Assembly: GCF_015832195.1 (NCBI RefSeq) | Contig: NC_052020.1 | Coordinates: 8,996,254 to 9,060,253, forward strand | Length of the DNA stretch: 64,000 nt | Direction: 5' to 3' | Origin: Motacilla alba alba | Taxonomy: Eukaryota; Chordata; Aves; Passeriformes; Motacillidae | Shown: piece by piece, positions 23,601-34,981 of the stretch | How positions within the stretch are numbered: position 1 is the stretch's first letter | Layout of the letters: each line of letters starts with the position of its first letter | Notes under the pieces: generated by a model | What the model was told of the DNA's origin: nothing | Seen by the model: only the letters and a program-made list of their open reading frames with translations | Database searches by the model: none | Made by a program: the position numbers and the translations under genes

Positions 23601-26600
23601 CCCCAGCTCTCCCGAAGCATCCCGCAGCTCTGCCGGGAGCACACCAGCCCCAAACCCCCCCAGATATCATCCCCCCCCCCAACTTTTGACTCCTCTCTGC
23701 AGCTCCTTTCCTTGGGCAGGGAATTTTAAACCACGCCCACTTCCCCCAAAGCAACGGTGCAGACTTGGAAAATGTTACTTTGGGGGGGTACATCCTCTTT
23801 TTGTGCCATCCCCAAAACCCAGGGGGATCCACAGTTCAATCCAGAGTCAAGGGAAGCTCAAGGCAGTGCTTGCAGAGGTGTGTGTCCAAGAACCACAAAC
23901 ACCTGTGGCTCCCCAAAAACCAGCCACCCCCACGTGGCAATGAGGATGCGCCGAGCAGTGACCTCCCCCCCCCCCACGGGAATTGCAGGAAAGGGGTCAC
24001 AGACCCACTCCCAAGGGTATGGAAAGACGTCCCTGTCCCTCCACACCCTCCTTCCCACCCCGAGCAAGTCCTGGGGGCTCCCACTCCCCAAAATGGAGCA
24101 GCCTCAGTGACGGCCAGAGGCAGGGAGGGGCCGGGGGTGCCCGGAGCCCCCCGCCACACGCCTCCCACGCCATTGGTATTCCAGCGGCCGCGCAGCCGGC
24201 GTCTCCTTGGAGATGGCAGCACAAATCCCATCCCCACGGCAGGGACAGGAAATTAAGCTCTAAAGCCCCTTCTTCTGCTCTTGGCCATTCTTCAGCCCCT
24301 GGCAGCCCCGGCTCGCTCCTGGCAGCTCCCCAGGCTGCTCCCTCCCCTCGCCCAGCCTCATCCCCGCAGCCATCCCTCTTCCCTGGGCAGGAGGGTGATG
24401 GGAGCTGCAGGCAGGAGGGTGATGGGAGCACGGACAGCAGCATTCCCACATTCCCAGCACTCTGGTCTGAGCATCCATCACAGCCACGAGGAGCTCAGCG
24501 CTCCCAGGGGACCTGCCCGGGGCTGGGAGTGGCTCTGTGGTACCCACTCAGGAGGAGATAAACCTGCCTCCCTTGGGATCCTGTGGGATTTGCCATGGAC
24601 AGAATTCCCTGGATGGCAACCTGAGCCAGCAGCGTCCCTGGCTGCATCCAGCAGGGATGGCTGGATGTGGCCATCCTGCTTCACTCTCCTCCAGGTCAGG
24701 ACTGTGAACTGCTGGGAGATCATTTGATTTAAAGTGGGTAAAAACCAGGAGTTAATCCAAGCTGGGCAGGCTCATCCTTGGAGCTCTCAGGTCCCAAAGC
24801 CACGAGCTCCCTGCTTGTTCCCCATCCCTTCCGAGGGGCTCCCACATCCAGGGACCAGACACGCTCCAGAAAAGGCTTCTGGGATTTTTCCATGCAATTC
24901 CCTGGGAATTTCAATATTGGAAAGCGGCTTCTGGTCAGGCTCTGGGGACCTGGGAACAGGTGCCACGAGGATAAGGCGTGGGGATGGGCAGTGCCTTGTG
25001 CCAAGAAGCATCACTGCTCCCAAAAATCCCCAGTTCCTTCGGTCCCAACCACAGCCCTGTGGGAGGAGCAGCTCAGAGGCAGGAGAAGAAGAAGAGGAGG
25101 GAGAAGGCAGCACTGGGAAGATTCCAGCTCCTCCCAGCATCCCACCGGGATGCAGAGCAGCACTGCTGTGTCCATGCCCTCGGCCAGCCTCCCTCAAGGA
25201 CCAGAGAGGGCAGGACAGGGACAGGGGAAGGTCTGAGGACAAGGAGGGAGCCGCTGCCTGGGGGCTTGGCATGCTCGGGGAAGGGATGGAAGCACTAAAA
25301 GCTCTTCCCTGGAGCGACGCCGATGCTTTGGGAGCAGCGAGGAGGGGGCAGGAAGCACAAACCGCGGCACAAGGCAGCTCTGAGTCACGGCAGCCTCCAG
25401 ACAGGGAGCCAGGATCCTCATCCTGGGGAGGAGGCCATGGGTACCAGGGACTCAGGCAGGGCACGGAGCGATGCCTCCCATGGGAGAAGCGTATCCCGTT
25501 ATCCCGGCCCTGTAACTCCGCTGGGAAGCACAGAGAGCCTTTCACATCCCGCCTCCCTCCTCCTCCTCCCCAGCTCCAAACACAGCCCCTTTCTTCCAGG
25601 CCGGGGTTTCTCCTGGCCCTTTTCCAAGCCCTGCACCGTGAAAGGGGGGAGGTGACATTTAAACCCCGGCACAGCTGCAGCAGAGGTGGCGGCGGCGCCT
25701 TCCTTAAACCCAGAGGTTCCATCCCCAGAATTTCCCCCTCGGAGCAGGAGCATCCCTGCAGCAGCCTCCCAGCGAGCTGTGAAGTAATTATAATTAGCCA
25801 GAAAGGAATCAACACCACCAATCCCCCTGTCAGGTGCCACAGAAATCCCAGACAGAAATCCCAGGGTGGTGGCACCAATGGGGCTGAGGGGAATGGGGTT
25901 TGCGACCACTGTGGGGACACGGGACCAGTCCCTGGACACCCCTGCCCTGCCTCCCCCAGGCTCTGCTGCCTGCTGGCACCTGTCCCTGCCTTGCTGAGGG
26001 AACTGGAGCAGCGAGGGGGATTTTTGCTGCTGTTTTCCCACTCCGTGGCAGCCCTCTCGGCCGGAGCCGTGGAAATCGATGCAGAATCGCTCCGGAGCTG
26101 CCGTGAGACCACTCCAGCTGACAAACACCCACCAGGAGAGGCAGCTCCGACATTTCCACGCTCATAATCAGCATGTCAAATCCCTGCCAGGATTGGACAG
26201 CTCCCAGACTCCCTCGGCCCCACTGCTCCAGCCCCAAAGAGAGCTGGAGCAGCTCCCACGAGCCCCTGCTCCGTCCCAGCAGCGACGATGCTCAACTCCC
26301 AGCCCAAAGCTTTGGCCTCCTGGGATGCAGCCCCTGGAGAAGGTCACCGTGCAATGCTGGCAATTTCAGGGTGCATTTCACCCCAGAAACATTCCAGCCT
26401 CATGGCCTGTGGGGTCACCATCCCAGCTCCAGCTCCCCAGCCCCTTCCAGCAGCTCCCCACCCAGCCAAAATCCCCGTGTCCTTCCCGCCGGTGCCACGG
26501 CCACGGACACCCCAAGGGGCTGCTCAACCTTCCCAAGGAGCAGCTCTGGAGAGCCCCAGCTGCAGGCACAGGGAAGGCATGGAGGGGAGATCCGGGGCAG

Positions 26601-29600
26601 TGCTGGGAAGGATAAAGATCCCAAACACCAACACAAAGAGCTCCTGGTGCTCGGGGGAAAGCCATCCCTCACCTCCACTGGCTGCAAGGGACAGCTTTGG
26701 GGACCCTCCCGGTGCCAAGGGGGCCGGGTGACAGCCAGGCTGGGGGCAGGTGCCACCCCAGGGTGCCACCTGTGCCTCTGAAGAGCCACATTTTTGCCTT
26801 TGAAAAACCCAAAACAGGGTTGCCCTGGTTTCAAACAGGGTTTGTAAAACCACAACAGCAGGTGCCAAAGTCTTCCCATCGGGCACCCCAGAGGAGCAGG
26901 GAATGGAGCCTGGGGCTGTCCAGGAAGGGATTCCCGTGTGGAAAAAGGACTCCAGTGCCACCCAAAGCAGCCTTTCCCGGCAGGGATAGAAGAGTGGGGT
27001 GATGCCAGCAGAAGAAAGAGCAGCTCACAGCCCAGTCCCAAATCCCACTGCCCTTCATCTTCAAAGGGCTCTCCTCATCCCCTTCCCTACCTGCTCCTGG
27101 CATCCCCCACAAAAAGGATGAGCCCCACAGCAGGCTGCAGCATTCCAGCTTCCCAATTAACATCAAAGGATCTGCAGATATGGATCCCAGAGGGACACAT
27201 TACCCCAAACCTTCTCCCTCCTGCTCTCCCCAAAGACAGGTCCCTGGGGGGGAGGAGAGCCAAGGACAGGACACAGAGCATCCATCCCACGGCTGCCTCG
27301 GGATCAGGGGGTTTGGGAGCCCTCTGGACCACGGCAGAGGGGTGACCAGGCCATGCCATGCCCAGCAGGCAGAGAGAGCCCCCCTCTATCCCTGAACTAA
27401 AATCCCAGCAAACCCCAAGCCCCACACCCCCACTGCCAGCCCCTTCAGGGCTTTATTACCCTTTTCTCCCCAGTTCTTTTTTCCTTTTTCATCCTTTCCC
27501 TCCCCACCTGGTGCATCCCATTGCCTCGGCGGGTTTCCAGCCGGGAGAGCACCGTAATGGCCTCATTATTTCCACTGAGGAATCCGTGTGCTCAATTAGG
27601 CAGAGAGGGGTAATTATCTACTTGGAGAAGATGAGGAAAAGGGGGGGCGGGGGGTGTTTTATCAGGGACCAGCACAGCTCCCAGCCCAGCCCCTGGATGC
27701 TCCAGGTGTCACCAATGGCTGGGCCAAGGGGACACGGGAGCCCTGGGATAATCCCACTGTGCTGCCAACCCCACCTGGCTGGGTCTCCCCCACTTTGCAC
27801 CCCCCAAAACTACCCAAAATCCTCATGCCCTGCACCTGCAGCCTCCAGAGCATCCAGCTGCTCACTGGCATCCTGTTTAATGAGTAATTAACCTTTTTCC
27901 TTGTTAATCAACCAGGCAGCACCCCTGGCACAGACAGACAGGTCCAGGCTCATGGTGGCCAAACCCAGAAGTCATCTCCAAACTCCTTTTGGTGCACATG
28001 GGATGATGCTCTTATCCCAGACCCTTGCAACAAGTTTCTTCCTTAACATAGTTCATTTCCTACAGCCTATTTGGGATTTTTTTGGGTTTTTTTTTTTCAC
28101 TCCATTCCATGTTTTTCCACCTAAAACACTCCCAGCCTCTCCCACTCTGGCAGCAGCAGGATGAGGGTCCATCTGTGCATGGCCAAACCCTTCCCCAACC
28201 TCCATCCAACCCCTTCCCACCGCCTCGTGTCCAAAAAGGCCGAGTGGGACCTAAACTCTGCCTTTCCCACACCTTCACCCAGGTTTTAGGGGCCCACTGG
28301 AAAATCCCAGTGCAAGGAGCATCCAAGCTGGATCCAGCTTTCCCTGGAGAATCCCCCGCCTCAGCCAGGGAAGGTGCCCGTGTTCCCCACTGCAAGGGGC
28401 AGCACTTCCCCAGCCAATCTATTTTCCCATCTCCCTCCCACCTCCCAGAGACCCCGTTCTCCACCAAAGCCCAGCTCCCCTCATTCCCACTTTGCAGCCA
28501 TTGCGCCCCCTCCCTTCCACGGCAAAACCTCCTGGAGCATCCCGAGGAGCCAGCCGGGATGCAGGGAGAGCAGGGACGGGCACCTGCCAGGCTCAGCACC
28601 GGGAACACCCCTGTGCATCCTGCAGCCGCCAGCAAAACCACGGCTCACCCCCCAACACCCGCGGGGACCCCGATCCATGGTATTCCCGGCGATGGGGACG
28701 GCGATCCCAAGCCAGGGGCCGGCCAGAGGACACCCAGACGTGGCCATCCCGAACAGCGGGACAGCGGCGGGACCGGGGGGAAGCACCTGGGGATGATGGT
28801 GGGAATACAGGGGGAAACCCCCCCGGGAACACCGGGAAAACCTCCCCGGGAACACCGGGCAGACCCTGCGGCGCTCCCGGCACGGAGGATCCCGCAGGGA
28901 AGCGGCAGCCCCCGGTGCCCCCCCCCCCGCTCCCTCCCAGCCTCATTTCCTGCCTCGCTCATTCCCATTATCCCGATTTTACCATAAGGCCCAAAATTTT
29001 GCAGGCTCATGCTGCTGCTCCGCTCGGAAACTTTGGGTTTTCCAGCCGGGAGGCTTTGCCAACCTCCGGGGCCGCTCGGAGCCCCCCGGGCAAGCCTTTC
29101 CCTCCCTCCAGGGGAGCGACATCCCGGCCCCCGGGCGTTTTTTAGGACAAAACGGGCTGGGCGAGGTCGGGGCCGGCAGGAACGGCACGGCTCGAGTTCC
29201 ACCCAATGGCAAATGTCGCCGGTGGCTTTGTGCCTCCCCGGGGATGCCCAGGGGACATCTGGCCCGGGAAAACCGGGAGCGACCGGCCACGAAGCGAGCC
29301 TCGGGGCACCTGTCCCTCCGGAGCATCCCGGAATCCATCCCGGCCGCTGCCCGAGGGAGGGAGAAAAAGGGAATTTTGGTGGTTTTTTTTTTACACTAGA
29401 GAAGTACAGGCTGAGAAAGTGTCGGGATGGGATGGGGAGGGTTGGGAAAGGATGGGAACGTTGGGAAAGGATGGGAAAGAAGAGCTTGTCCCTTCCAGCA
29501 GCGGCGAGCGCCTATAAATGGCCTCTTTGTCATCTCAGCCAAGGCAGCGGGTGGAAAAATGAGGACGGAGCGGCTCGAGGGGGGACAATGAATGTCCCGG

Positions 29601-30120
29601 CCGGTTCGGGGGCCCTCCTGGATGTCCCCTCCTCCCGAAGGTCCAACGCCGGGGCGGGGAGCCCACGGAGGGGTCCCGCTCGCCCCAAACCCGCGCGGGT
29701 GATGCGGGACAGAAACCCAGCGCTGGAAAGGGGGGGATGCTCCGTGTCCCCAGCGTGGCAGGGAGACCCTCAAACCCCCGGGGGACCCCCAAACCCCAGG
29801 TGCTCTGAGAGCACAGTGCGGGGGGGGACCCCCAGCACTCCCTGGGGACCAAACCTCAGGTGCTGCGGCATCCCTGGGTGGCGGGGGACATCCACCACCC
29901 CTCGGGGACCCCCAAAGCCCCCCGAGGCCCCGCTCCGAGGGCTGCCGGGGACCCCTCCGCCCCCGTTACCTTTGCCGTAGGCGAAGGGGAGGCGCAGGGC
30001 GCGGCCCTGGCGCACCAGGCTGATGTGCAGGTAGGTGAACCAGGCGGCCGAGGTGAGCAGCGCCAGCAGCAGCAGCAGCTTCAGCTGCTTGCGGAGCTTC
30101 TTCACCGGGAGCCGCGGCAT
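11673..30120 (-). CDS. B4GALNT4: N-acetyl-beta-glucosaminyl-glycoprotein 4-beta-N-acetylgalactosaminyltransferase 1, complete, 20 coding exons
   Basis: Golgi type II enzyme that moves GalNAc from UDP-GalNAc to terminal GlcNAc, making LacdiNAc. Exons in order: 29970-30120, 23195-23301, 21527-21637, 21355-21450, 21050-21140, 20627-20727, 20261-20328, 19861-19939, 18563-18629, 17279-17422, 17000-17109, 16651-16751, 16332-16414, 14539-15724, 14125-14432, 13826-13979, 13432-13504, 13187-13340, 12847-12973, 11673-11787. They join to 1141 aa (human 1039). It begins [14 protein letters not shown] with a signal anchor at about residues 13-30. A PA14-type luminal region is expected in the first third. 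Exon 14 (residues 437-831) is acidic, proline-rich and probably disordered; it explains most of the extra length. The transferase domain shows [10 protein letters not shown] (metal site near D1020/H1022) and [11 protein letters not shown] (1094-1104). The last exon encodes the conserved tail ending KKPSKD. Confidence 0.96.
11800..12690. repeat. GGATGGATGGATAGAGGGACAG minisatellite in B4GALNT4 intron 19
   Basis: Tandem array of roughly 29-base units (GGGATGGATGGATAGAGGGA plus CAGGGCTCA), nearly filling the 1.06 kb intron between exons 19 and 20. Between 12081 and about 12280 a higher-order 50-bp unit repeats four times, with starts at 12081, 12131, 12181 and 12231. The open reading frames through it are artefacts of the array. 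Confidence 0.95.
21705..21897 (+). mobile_element. CR1 LINE 3'-end fragment
   Basis: Contains the typical avian CR1 tail phrases: CCCAGAGAAGCTGTGGCTG, GAGCAACCTGGGCTAG, a GTGTCCCTGCCCATGGCAGG block and CCCTTCCAATCCCAAACCATT. It lies in B4GALNT4 intron 2, antisense to the gene. Confidence 0.85.
23302..29969 (-). other. B4GALNT4 first intron (6.7 kb)
   Basis: Interval between the signal-anchor exon and exon 2. It holds no convincing alternative exon, RNA gene or complete mobile element. A short duplication (CAGGAGGGTGATGGGAGC, twice) occurs near 24390-24430. There are AT-richer islands such as 27545-27620 and 27880-27910 that could be conserved noncoding elements, but this cannot be judged from one sequence. 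Confidence 0.6.
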
Positions 30121-30820
30121 CCTGCCGCCCGCATCGCCCCCGCCGCCGCCGCCACCACCACCGCCGCCGCCGCCGCCGGGCTAACCCCGGCCCATGGGGG
30201 CCCCCGCCCGTCCAGCCGGCGCGCTCGGGGCCGGCCGCGGGGCGGCTGCGGCTCGCGGGGCCGGGGCTCGGAGCGGGGCTCGGCGGCCCCGGGCCCGCCG
30301 GTGCATGGCCCCCCCGCGCCGCGCCCGCGGGGGGAATGAATGAGCGGCGCTGCGCGCGGCCACGCCCCCCGCCCCGGAGCGACGGGCCCGCCGGCCAATC
30401 GCAGCGCGCCCGCCGCGGGCTCTCCGCCAATGGGCGCGCCGAGAGGGCGGGGCCTGCGGAGGCGCCGCGCGTCTCCACGCCAACGGCCCGGCAGCCCCGC
30501 GGGGCGCCGCGGGCGCGACCATGAGGGGCGCGGGGGGGAACCGAGCCCCCGGGCCTGCCCCCGGCCCTGCGCGGCGGGAGAGCGGGGCGGCGACGCGGCG
30601 GAACCGAACGGAGTATCCGTGCCGAGGGGACGGAGGGGTCGGCGCCAATAGTGACGCGGGTCTCGGCGGGGTCGCCCCCCTCCCCGACCCCGACCCCCCC
30701 GCGGCGAGGATGGTGCGTTCCCGCCCGTCAGCGGCGGGGGCTGCAGCGCCCGGCCCGGTCCGCACGGGGGCGCTACCCGCAGGCACGGAGCCCACGGGAT
30801 CCCGGGATCGTCCCGGGAAG
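30121..30820 (-). promoter_or_regulatory. B4GALNT4: CpG island promoter of B4GALNT4
   Basis: Extremely GC- and CpG-rich DNA beginning at the B4GALNT4 start codon and extending upstream, with a CCG-repeat run at about 30138-30178 in the 5' UTR. No TATA box is present. Position and composition indicate a TATA-less CpG promoter. Confidence 0.7.
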
Positions 30821-31695
30821 GTGAGCGCGGGGATCCCCGGGATCAGAGGTGGGATCCCCGGGATCACTGCGGGAAGATAAGTGTGGAGATCCCTGAGATC
30901 ATCCCGGGAATCAGGGATGGGATCCCTGGGATCAGGGATGAGATACCGGAGATCATCGTTGGAAGATGCGGGGATCCAGGGAATCAGGGATGGGATCCCG
31001 GGGATCATCGTTGGAGGATGAGTGCAGGAATCCCGGGAATCAGGGGTGGGATCCCCTGGATCATCCCGGGAAGATGAGTGTGGGGATCCACGGAAACAGG
31101 GGCGGGACCCCGGGATCATCCCGGGACAATGAGTGCAGGGATCCCCGAGATCAGGCATGGGATCGCTGGGATCATCGCAGGATGATGATTTCGGGGATCC
31201 CCAGGATCAGAGGTGGAATCCCCGGGATCACTGCAGGAAGATGAATGTGGAGATCCCTGAGATCATCCCGGGAAGATGAGTGCAGGGATCCCTGGGATCA
31301 GGGATGGAGTTCCCTGGATCATCCCAGGAAGATGAGTGCGGGGATTCATAGGATCAGGGATGGGATCCCGGGGATCATCATTGGAGGATGAGTGCGGGGA
31401 TCCCTGGGATCAGGGATAGGATCCCGGGGATCATCAGTGGAAGATGAGTGCGGGCATCCCGGGAATCAGGGATGGGATCCCTGGGATGATCCCGGGAAGA
31501 TGAGCATGGGGATCCCTAGGATCAGGGATGGGATCCCGGGGATCATCATTGGAAGATGAGCGTGGGGATCCCTGGGATCAGGGGTGGGATCGCCGGAATC
31601 ATCCCGGGAAGATGAGCGTGGGGATCCCCGGGATCAGGGATGGGATCCCCGGGATCATCCCGGGAACATGAGTGCGGGGATCCCTGGGAGCATCC
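30821..31695. repeat. 56-bp minisatellite, about 15 copies
   Basis: Tandem units of about 56 bases built on GGGATCCCTGGGATCAGGGA and GATCATCCCGGGAAGATGAG. Unit starts (GATGAGTG) are seen at 31275, 31331, 31387, 31443, 31498, 31554 and 31609, so the period is 55-57. GATC is highly over-represented. The array sits between the divergent B4GALNT4 and IFITM promoters. Confidence 0.95.
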
Positions 31696-32420
31696 CCCCG
31701 CTGGGTGCGAGGATCGCACGGGGGGCTGCGACCCCCCGACTCTGACTCGCTGCCAGTCCCACGGGGGCTGGGTGCCCGGGATGCTCCCTGCTGGATCCCC
31801 GGGACCCCCTGGCTGGATGCGGAGCCCCCGGGGCCCGGCTCTGTGCCCCCCTGGGCCGCCTCTGCTCAGCCCGGCCGCAGCTCGGTGCGCTTATCTGCGG
31901 GCTGCTTCTTCCCTCTGCAGCTCAGGGGAGGAAACCCACTTCTTCTTTTTTGACTTTTCCCCTCCCGTCCCATCCCGCAGGTTGCGGCAGCCTCCCCTCC
32001 CTGCTGCGGCTCGGGCGAGGGGCGAAGCCGCGGCAGAAATCCGTCATTGAAGGAAGAAGTACTCGCACGGCTGGGGGAACCAGAGGGCACCAATGCCCCG
32101 GGCTGCGATTCCCAGAAACCAAATCCCAATTTCCAGGGCGGGGCCGTGCTCGTTCGGTCTATTTAATCAGAAACATTCCCGGAGTCTCCAGGAAAACGTT
32201 CCAGGACGGCGGCGTATCCCGGGGATTGCGGTGCATTCGCACAGTCCAAGCACACCCTGAAGCCTGAGGGGGGAATTCCTTTGAGGGCGTGCAGCTCTCG
32301 GCAGCATCCCGAGCTCTCCGGGGATCCCAAATGGCATCCCCAAAAAGTGGCACCCCCTAGCCTAAACCCTGTGTTCGTGGGAGATGGAGGTGGGCTTGGG
32401 GCCCCAGCAGGATTTGGGGA
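31696..32420. other. Intergenic stretch, nothing recognised
   Basis: Sits between the 56-bp minisatellite and the purine tract. No gene-like frame, repeat family or regulatory motif could be supported. Confidence 0.5.
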
Positions 32421-32424
32421 TTTC

Positions 32425-32850
32425 ACGGGGATTAGGGAAGGGGAAAGAAAAAGGGGATAATGAAGGGGACAAGGGAAAAAAGGGGCAAGGAAGGGGGCAA
32501 AGAAAGGGGGGAAAGCGAGGAAAACAAGAAAGGGGAAGGAAAGAACAGGGGAAGCAAAGAAGGGACAAAACAGGGGGAAGGGGAAGAAAGGGACAACACA
32601 AGCGGCAAAAAAAAAGGGAAAGAATGGGTTAAAGGATGAAGGGAGGATAGGGGGCAAAAAAAGGTGACGAGGAGAGGGACAGGGAAACAAGGAGTAGAGA
32701 AAGAAAAGGGAAAGAAAACGGTGATGAAGCAAAAAGGGGACAAAGATCGGGTACAGATGCAGCCAAGGAAGCCGGCAATCAAGGGGCAACAAAAGAAGCT
32801 GAAAAGGGGTAAAGAGAGAGATTAGGCAGAGAACGAGGAAAAGGGGCCCG
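32425..32850. repeat. Long purine-only tract
   Basis: About 400 bases in which the plus strand is almost entirely A and G, with blocks such as GGGAAAGAAAAAGGGG and AAGGGGACAAGGGAAAAAAG. It ends about 190 bases before the IFITM3-like start codon. Such tracts can form triplex DNA; that is inference. Confidence 0.85.
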
Positions 32851-32940
32851 GGGTTTTCCCGGCGCCGAGGAGGAGTCTCCCGTGCCCTTACAGGGGCGTC
32901 CGGAGGGGCGGTCTGTTCCCGCTCCGTCCTAAATCTCGAG

Positions 32941-32950
32941 GAAACGAAAC
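32941..32950 (+). promoter_or_regulatory. ISRE-like element upstream of IFITM3-like gene
   Basis: GAAACGAAAC lies 92 bases before the start codon (preceded by GAG), near where mammalian IFITM genes carry their interferon response element. The usual ISRE spaces its GAAA cores by two bases; here the gap is one, so binding by ISGF3 or IRFs is uncertain. Confidence 0.45.
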
Positions 32951-33041
32951 CGCCGGCGCCGCGCCCGCCCCGCCGCGCCTCCACCTCCCGAAGCCGCACG
33001 CGTTCCCCAGGTGCCGCCGCAGCTGCCCCCGAGCCCCAGAG

Positions 33042-34231
33042 ATGCAGCAGCCCCTGCCGCCCTACGAGGTGCTGCCGGGGGACGTGAGCATGGAGGAGAT
33101 GTCCCGGAGCACGACGGTGATGGTGGAGGAGAGCCAGCAGCCGCCGCCGCCCCGCGACCACCTGGTGTGGTCCCTGTTCACCACCCTGTACGGCAACTTC
33201 TGCTGCCTCGGCCTCCTGGCGTTCGTCTTCTCCGTCAAGGTGGGGAGCCCGGGGGGACACCGCGGGTGCGGGCGGCCCCGGGGACACCCACCGAGTGCCG
33301 GACCTCAGGGACACCCGCTGAGCCCCCAGCCCGGCACGCCCCGTGGACCCCGCAGAGCTGCCGGTCCCAGGGTGAGCCGCGGACCCCCCAAACCCCAGAG
33401 CAGAGGGTGCCCCAGGGAGCCCACAGAGTCCCCTCTTCCAGGACCGCTGAGCCCCCCCAGCGTCCCGGCCGGCAGCTCTGCAGAAGGCAGGGGTTTGGGG
33501 CGGGGAGGGCAGGGGGCACTTCAGGGTATGCCCGGTGTTTTGGGAGGGTGTGGCTGTGTTCGAGGGTGCCCGGGGGGAGGGAAGAGGTGAGGGTCTTGAC
33601 TCCATGTTTCAGAAGGCTGATTAATTATATTATGATATATATTATATTTAAAATGCCATACTGAAACTATGCTAAAAGAACAGAGAGAAGGGACAGAAAG
33701 GAACGATAGCCAAGGGTCGTGACTGACCTCGGCACATGTGGACCAATGATTGGCCATCAAGCAAAAACAATTAATATGAGACCAATCAAAGACACACCTG
33801 TTGGTAAACAACCTCCCGACCACATTCCCCAGCCATCAGACAGTTATTATCTACATTTCTTTCCTGAGGCCTCTCAGCTTCCCAGAGAAAATCCTAGCAA
33901 AGGATTTTCATAAAATACCACAGTGACAGGGGGGGTTCAGCCCGGTCAGGCGCCTCCAGCACCTCTCCCACATCCCTGAGTCCCCCGGGACCCCCCCACC
34001 CTCTCCAGCCCTGACTCTGCCCCTGCCTGCCCCCAGTCCAGGGACCGCAAAGTGCTGGGTGACTACAGCGGGGCCCTGAGCTACGGCTCCACGGCCAAGT
34101 GCCTGAACATCACTGCCCTGGTCATCAACATCGTCATCGTGGTCATCGTCATCGTGGTGATCTCCCTGGTCGCCGCCGGGGTCTTCAGGCCCCACCCACC
34201 CCAGTACGGGTACGGGTACGGCCCCACTTAA
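33042..34231 (+). CDS. IFITM3: Interferon-induced transmembrane protein, IFITM3-like, two exons
   Basis: Host antiviral membrane protein of endosomes and plasma membrane that blocks viral fusion. Exons 33042-33239 and 34037-34231 encode 130 aa. The CD225 core is canonical: [34 protein letters not shown], then STAKCLNI and a valine/isoleucine-rich transmembrane helix. Two Cys in CCLG and one in KCLN match the palmitoylation sites of human IFITM3. Y8-E-V-L11 near the N terminus is a YxxPhi endocytic signal like human Y20. It lies next to B4GALNT4, the position of human IFITM3. The paralogue number is assigned from position and this motif only. An ISRE-like site precedes it, and AATAAA is at 34544-34549. 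The 797-bp intron carries a solo LTR. Confidence 0.88.
33549..33928 (-). mobile_element. Solo LTR in the intron of the IFITM3-like gene
   Basis: A 380-bp AT-rich insert that begins TGTGGCTGTG and ends AGTGACA, so it has TG...CA ends. The flanks GGAGGG and GGGGGG suggest a slightly mutated 6-bp target duplication. It is clearly related to the element at 34982-35419: both share TTTCAGAAGGCTGAT, an ATATT run, CATTT/GTTTCTTTYCTGAGGC and GGATTTTCATAAAATACCAC. Strand is a guess. No internal retroviral sequence is present. Confidence 0.75.
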
Positions 34232-34543
34232 GCGCCCCCCTTGCCCCGCGAGCTGTGCTTCCCTCCCCGGGGTCGGAGTGACATCCGCGACAATCCACGA
34301 CAATCCACGACGATCCACGTGCCTCAGCCGGAGCCTGCTGCTCTCCTGTTCCCCCTCCCTCCCCACTCGGAGCTCTCGTGGAGGCCTTGCCGGCGGCTGC
34401 CTTCACGCAGGGGGATGGACACCGCTCCCCGGAGAGCAGCTGAGCACCCCAACCCTGCCACCGCCTGCTTGTTTGCTTTGCTCCGGGCCCGGAGCCCCAG
34501 CTGCCTCAAAACAATTCCGAGGAGAGGCGCCCCTGTTCGGAGA

Positions 34544-34549
34544 AATAAA
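34544..34549 (+). terminator. Polyadenylation signal of the IFITM3-like gene
   Basis: AATAAA 312 nt after the stop codon, followed by a T-rich downstream stretch (TTCCTTTCACTTTTGCCC). Confidence 0.75.
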
Positions 34550-34981
34550 GGTTCCTTTCACTTTTGCCCTGCCTTGCTTTGGTGTCGTGAGGATGTGGTT
34601 TGGGGTTTGTTCTGCAGCTGCTCGACAGGCTAAGAAACAATGTCAGCCCGTGGGATGCGCCTGGGGAGGGTGGGAAGCGTCCCTCGTGGTGGAGACAGCG
34701 CTCAGGGGACACCCCGCGAACCCGGATCCTGCATCCAGATGGGGAGTGAAGCTCCTGGGAGGGTCACGCCCAGGATGAGGGTGGAACCTGATCCCTGCTG
34801 TGTGTCACCAGGAGCTCCCCCACCCCCACCGGCCCTCAGGAGGGGCGGGCAGCAAGCGGGGCTGAGGGCAAGGTGGCTTTGGTGGGGCAGGATGTGCTGG
34901 AATGGGATGGAGCAGGGTCAGCAGGGCTGGAGAGGCTCCCAGAGGGAAGGGGCCGGTGGGTTCTGAGGCCCCATCCCCAAC

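Noticed and set aside
24734..26167. Overlapping long open frames (445-477 codons) on both strands in B4GALNT4 intron 1
   Set aside because: Overlapping long frames on both strands are expected at this GC content. No domain, splice pattern or similarity supports either.
32163..33605. 480-residue open frame on the minus strand across the purine tract and IFITM exon 1
   Set aside because: It is produced by stop-free purine/pyrimidine repeats and antisense of a real exon; the peptide is low-complexity and matches no family.
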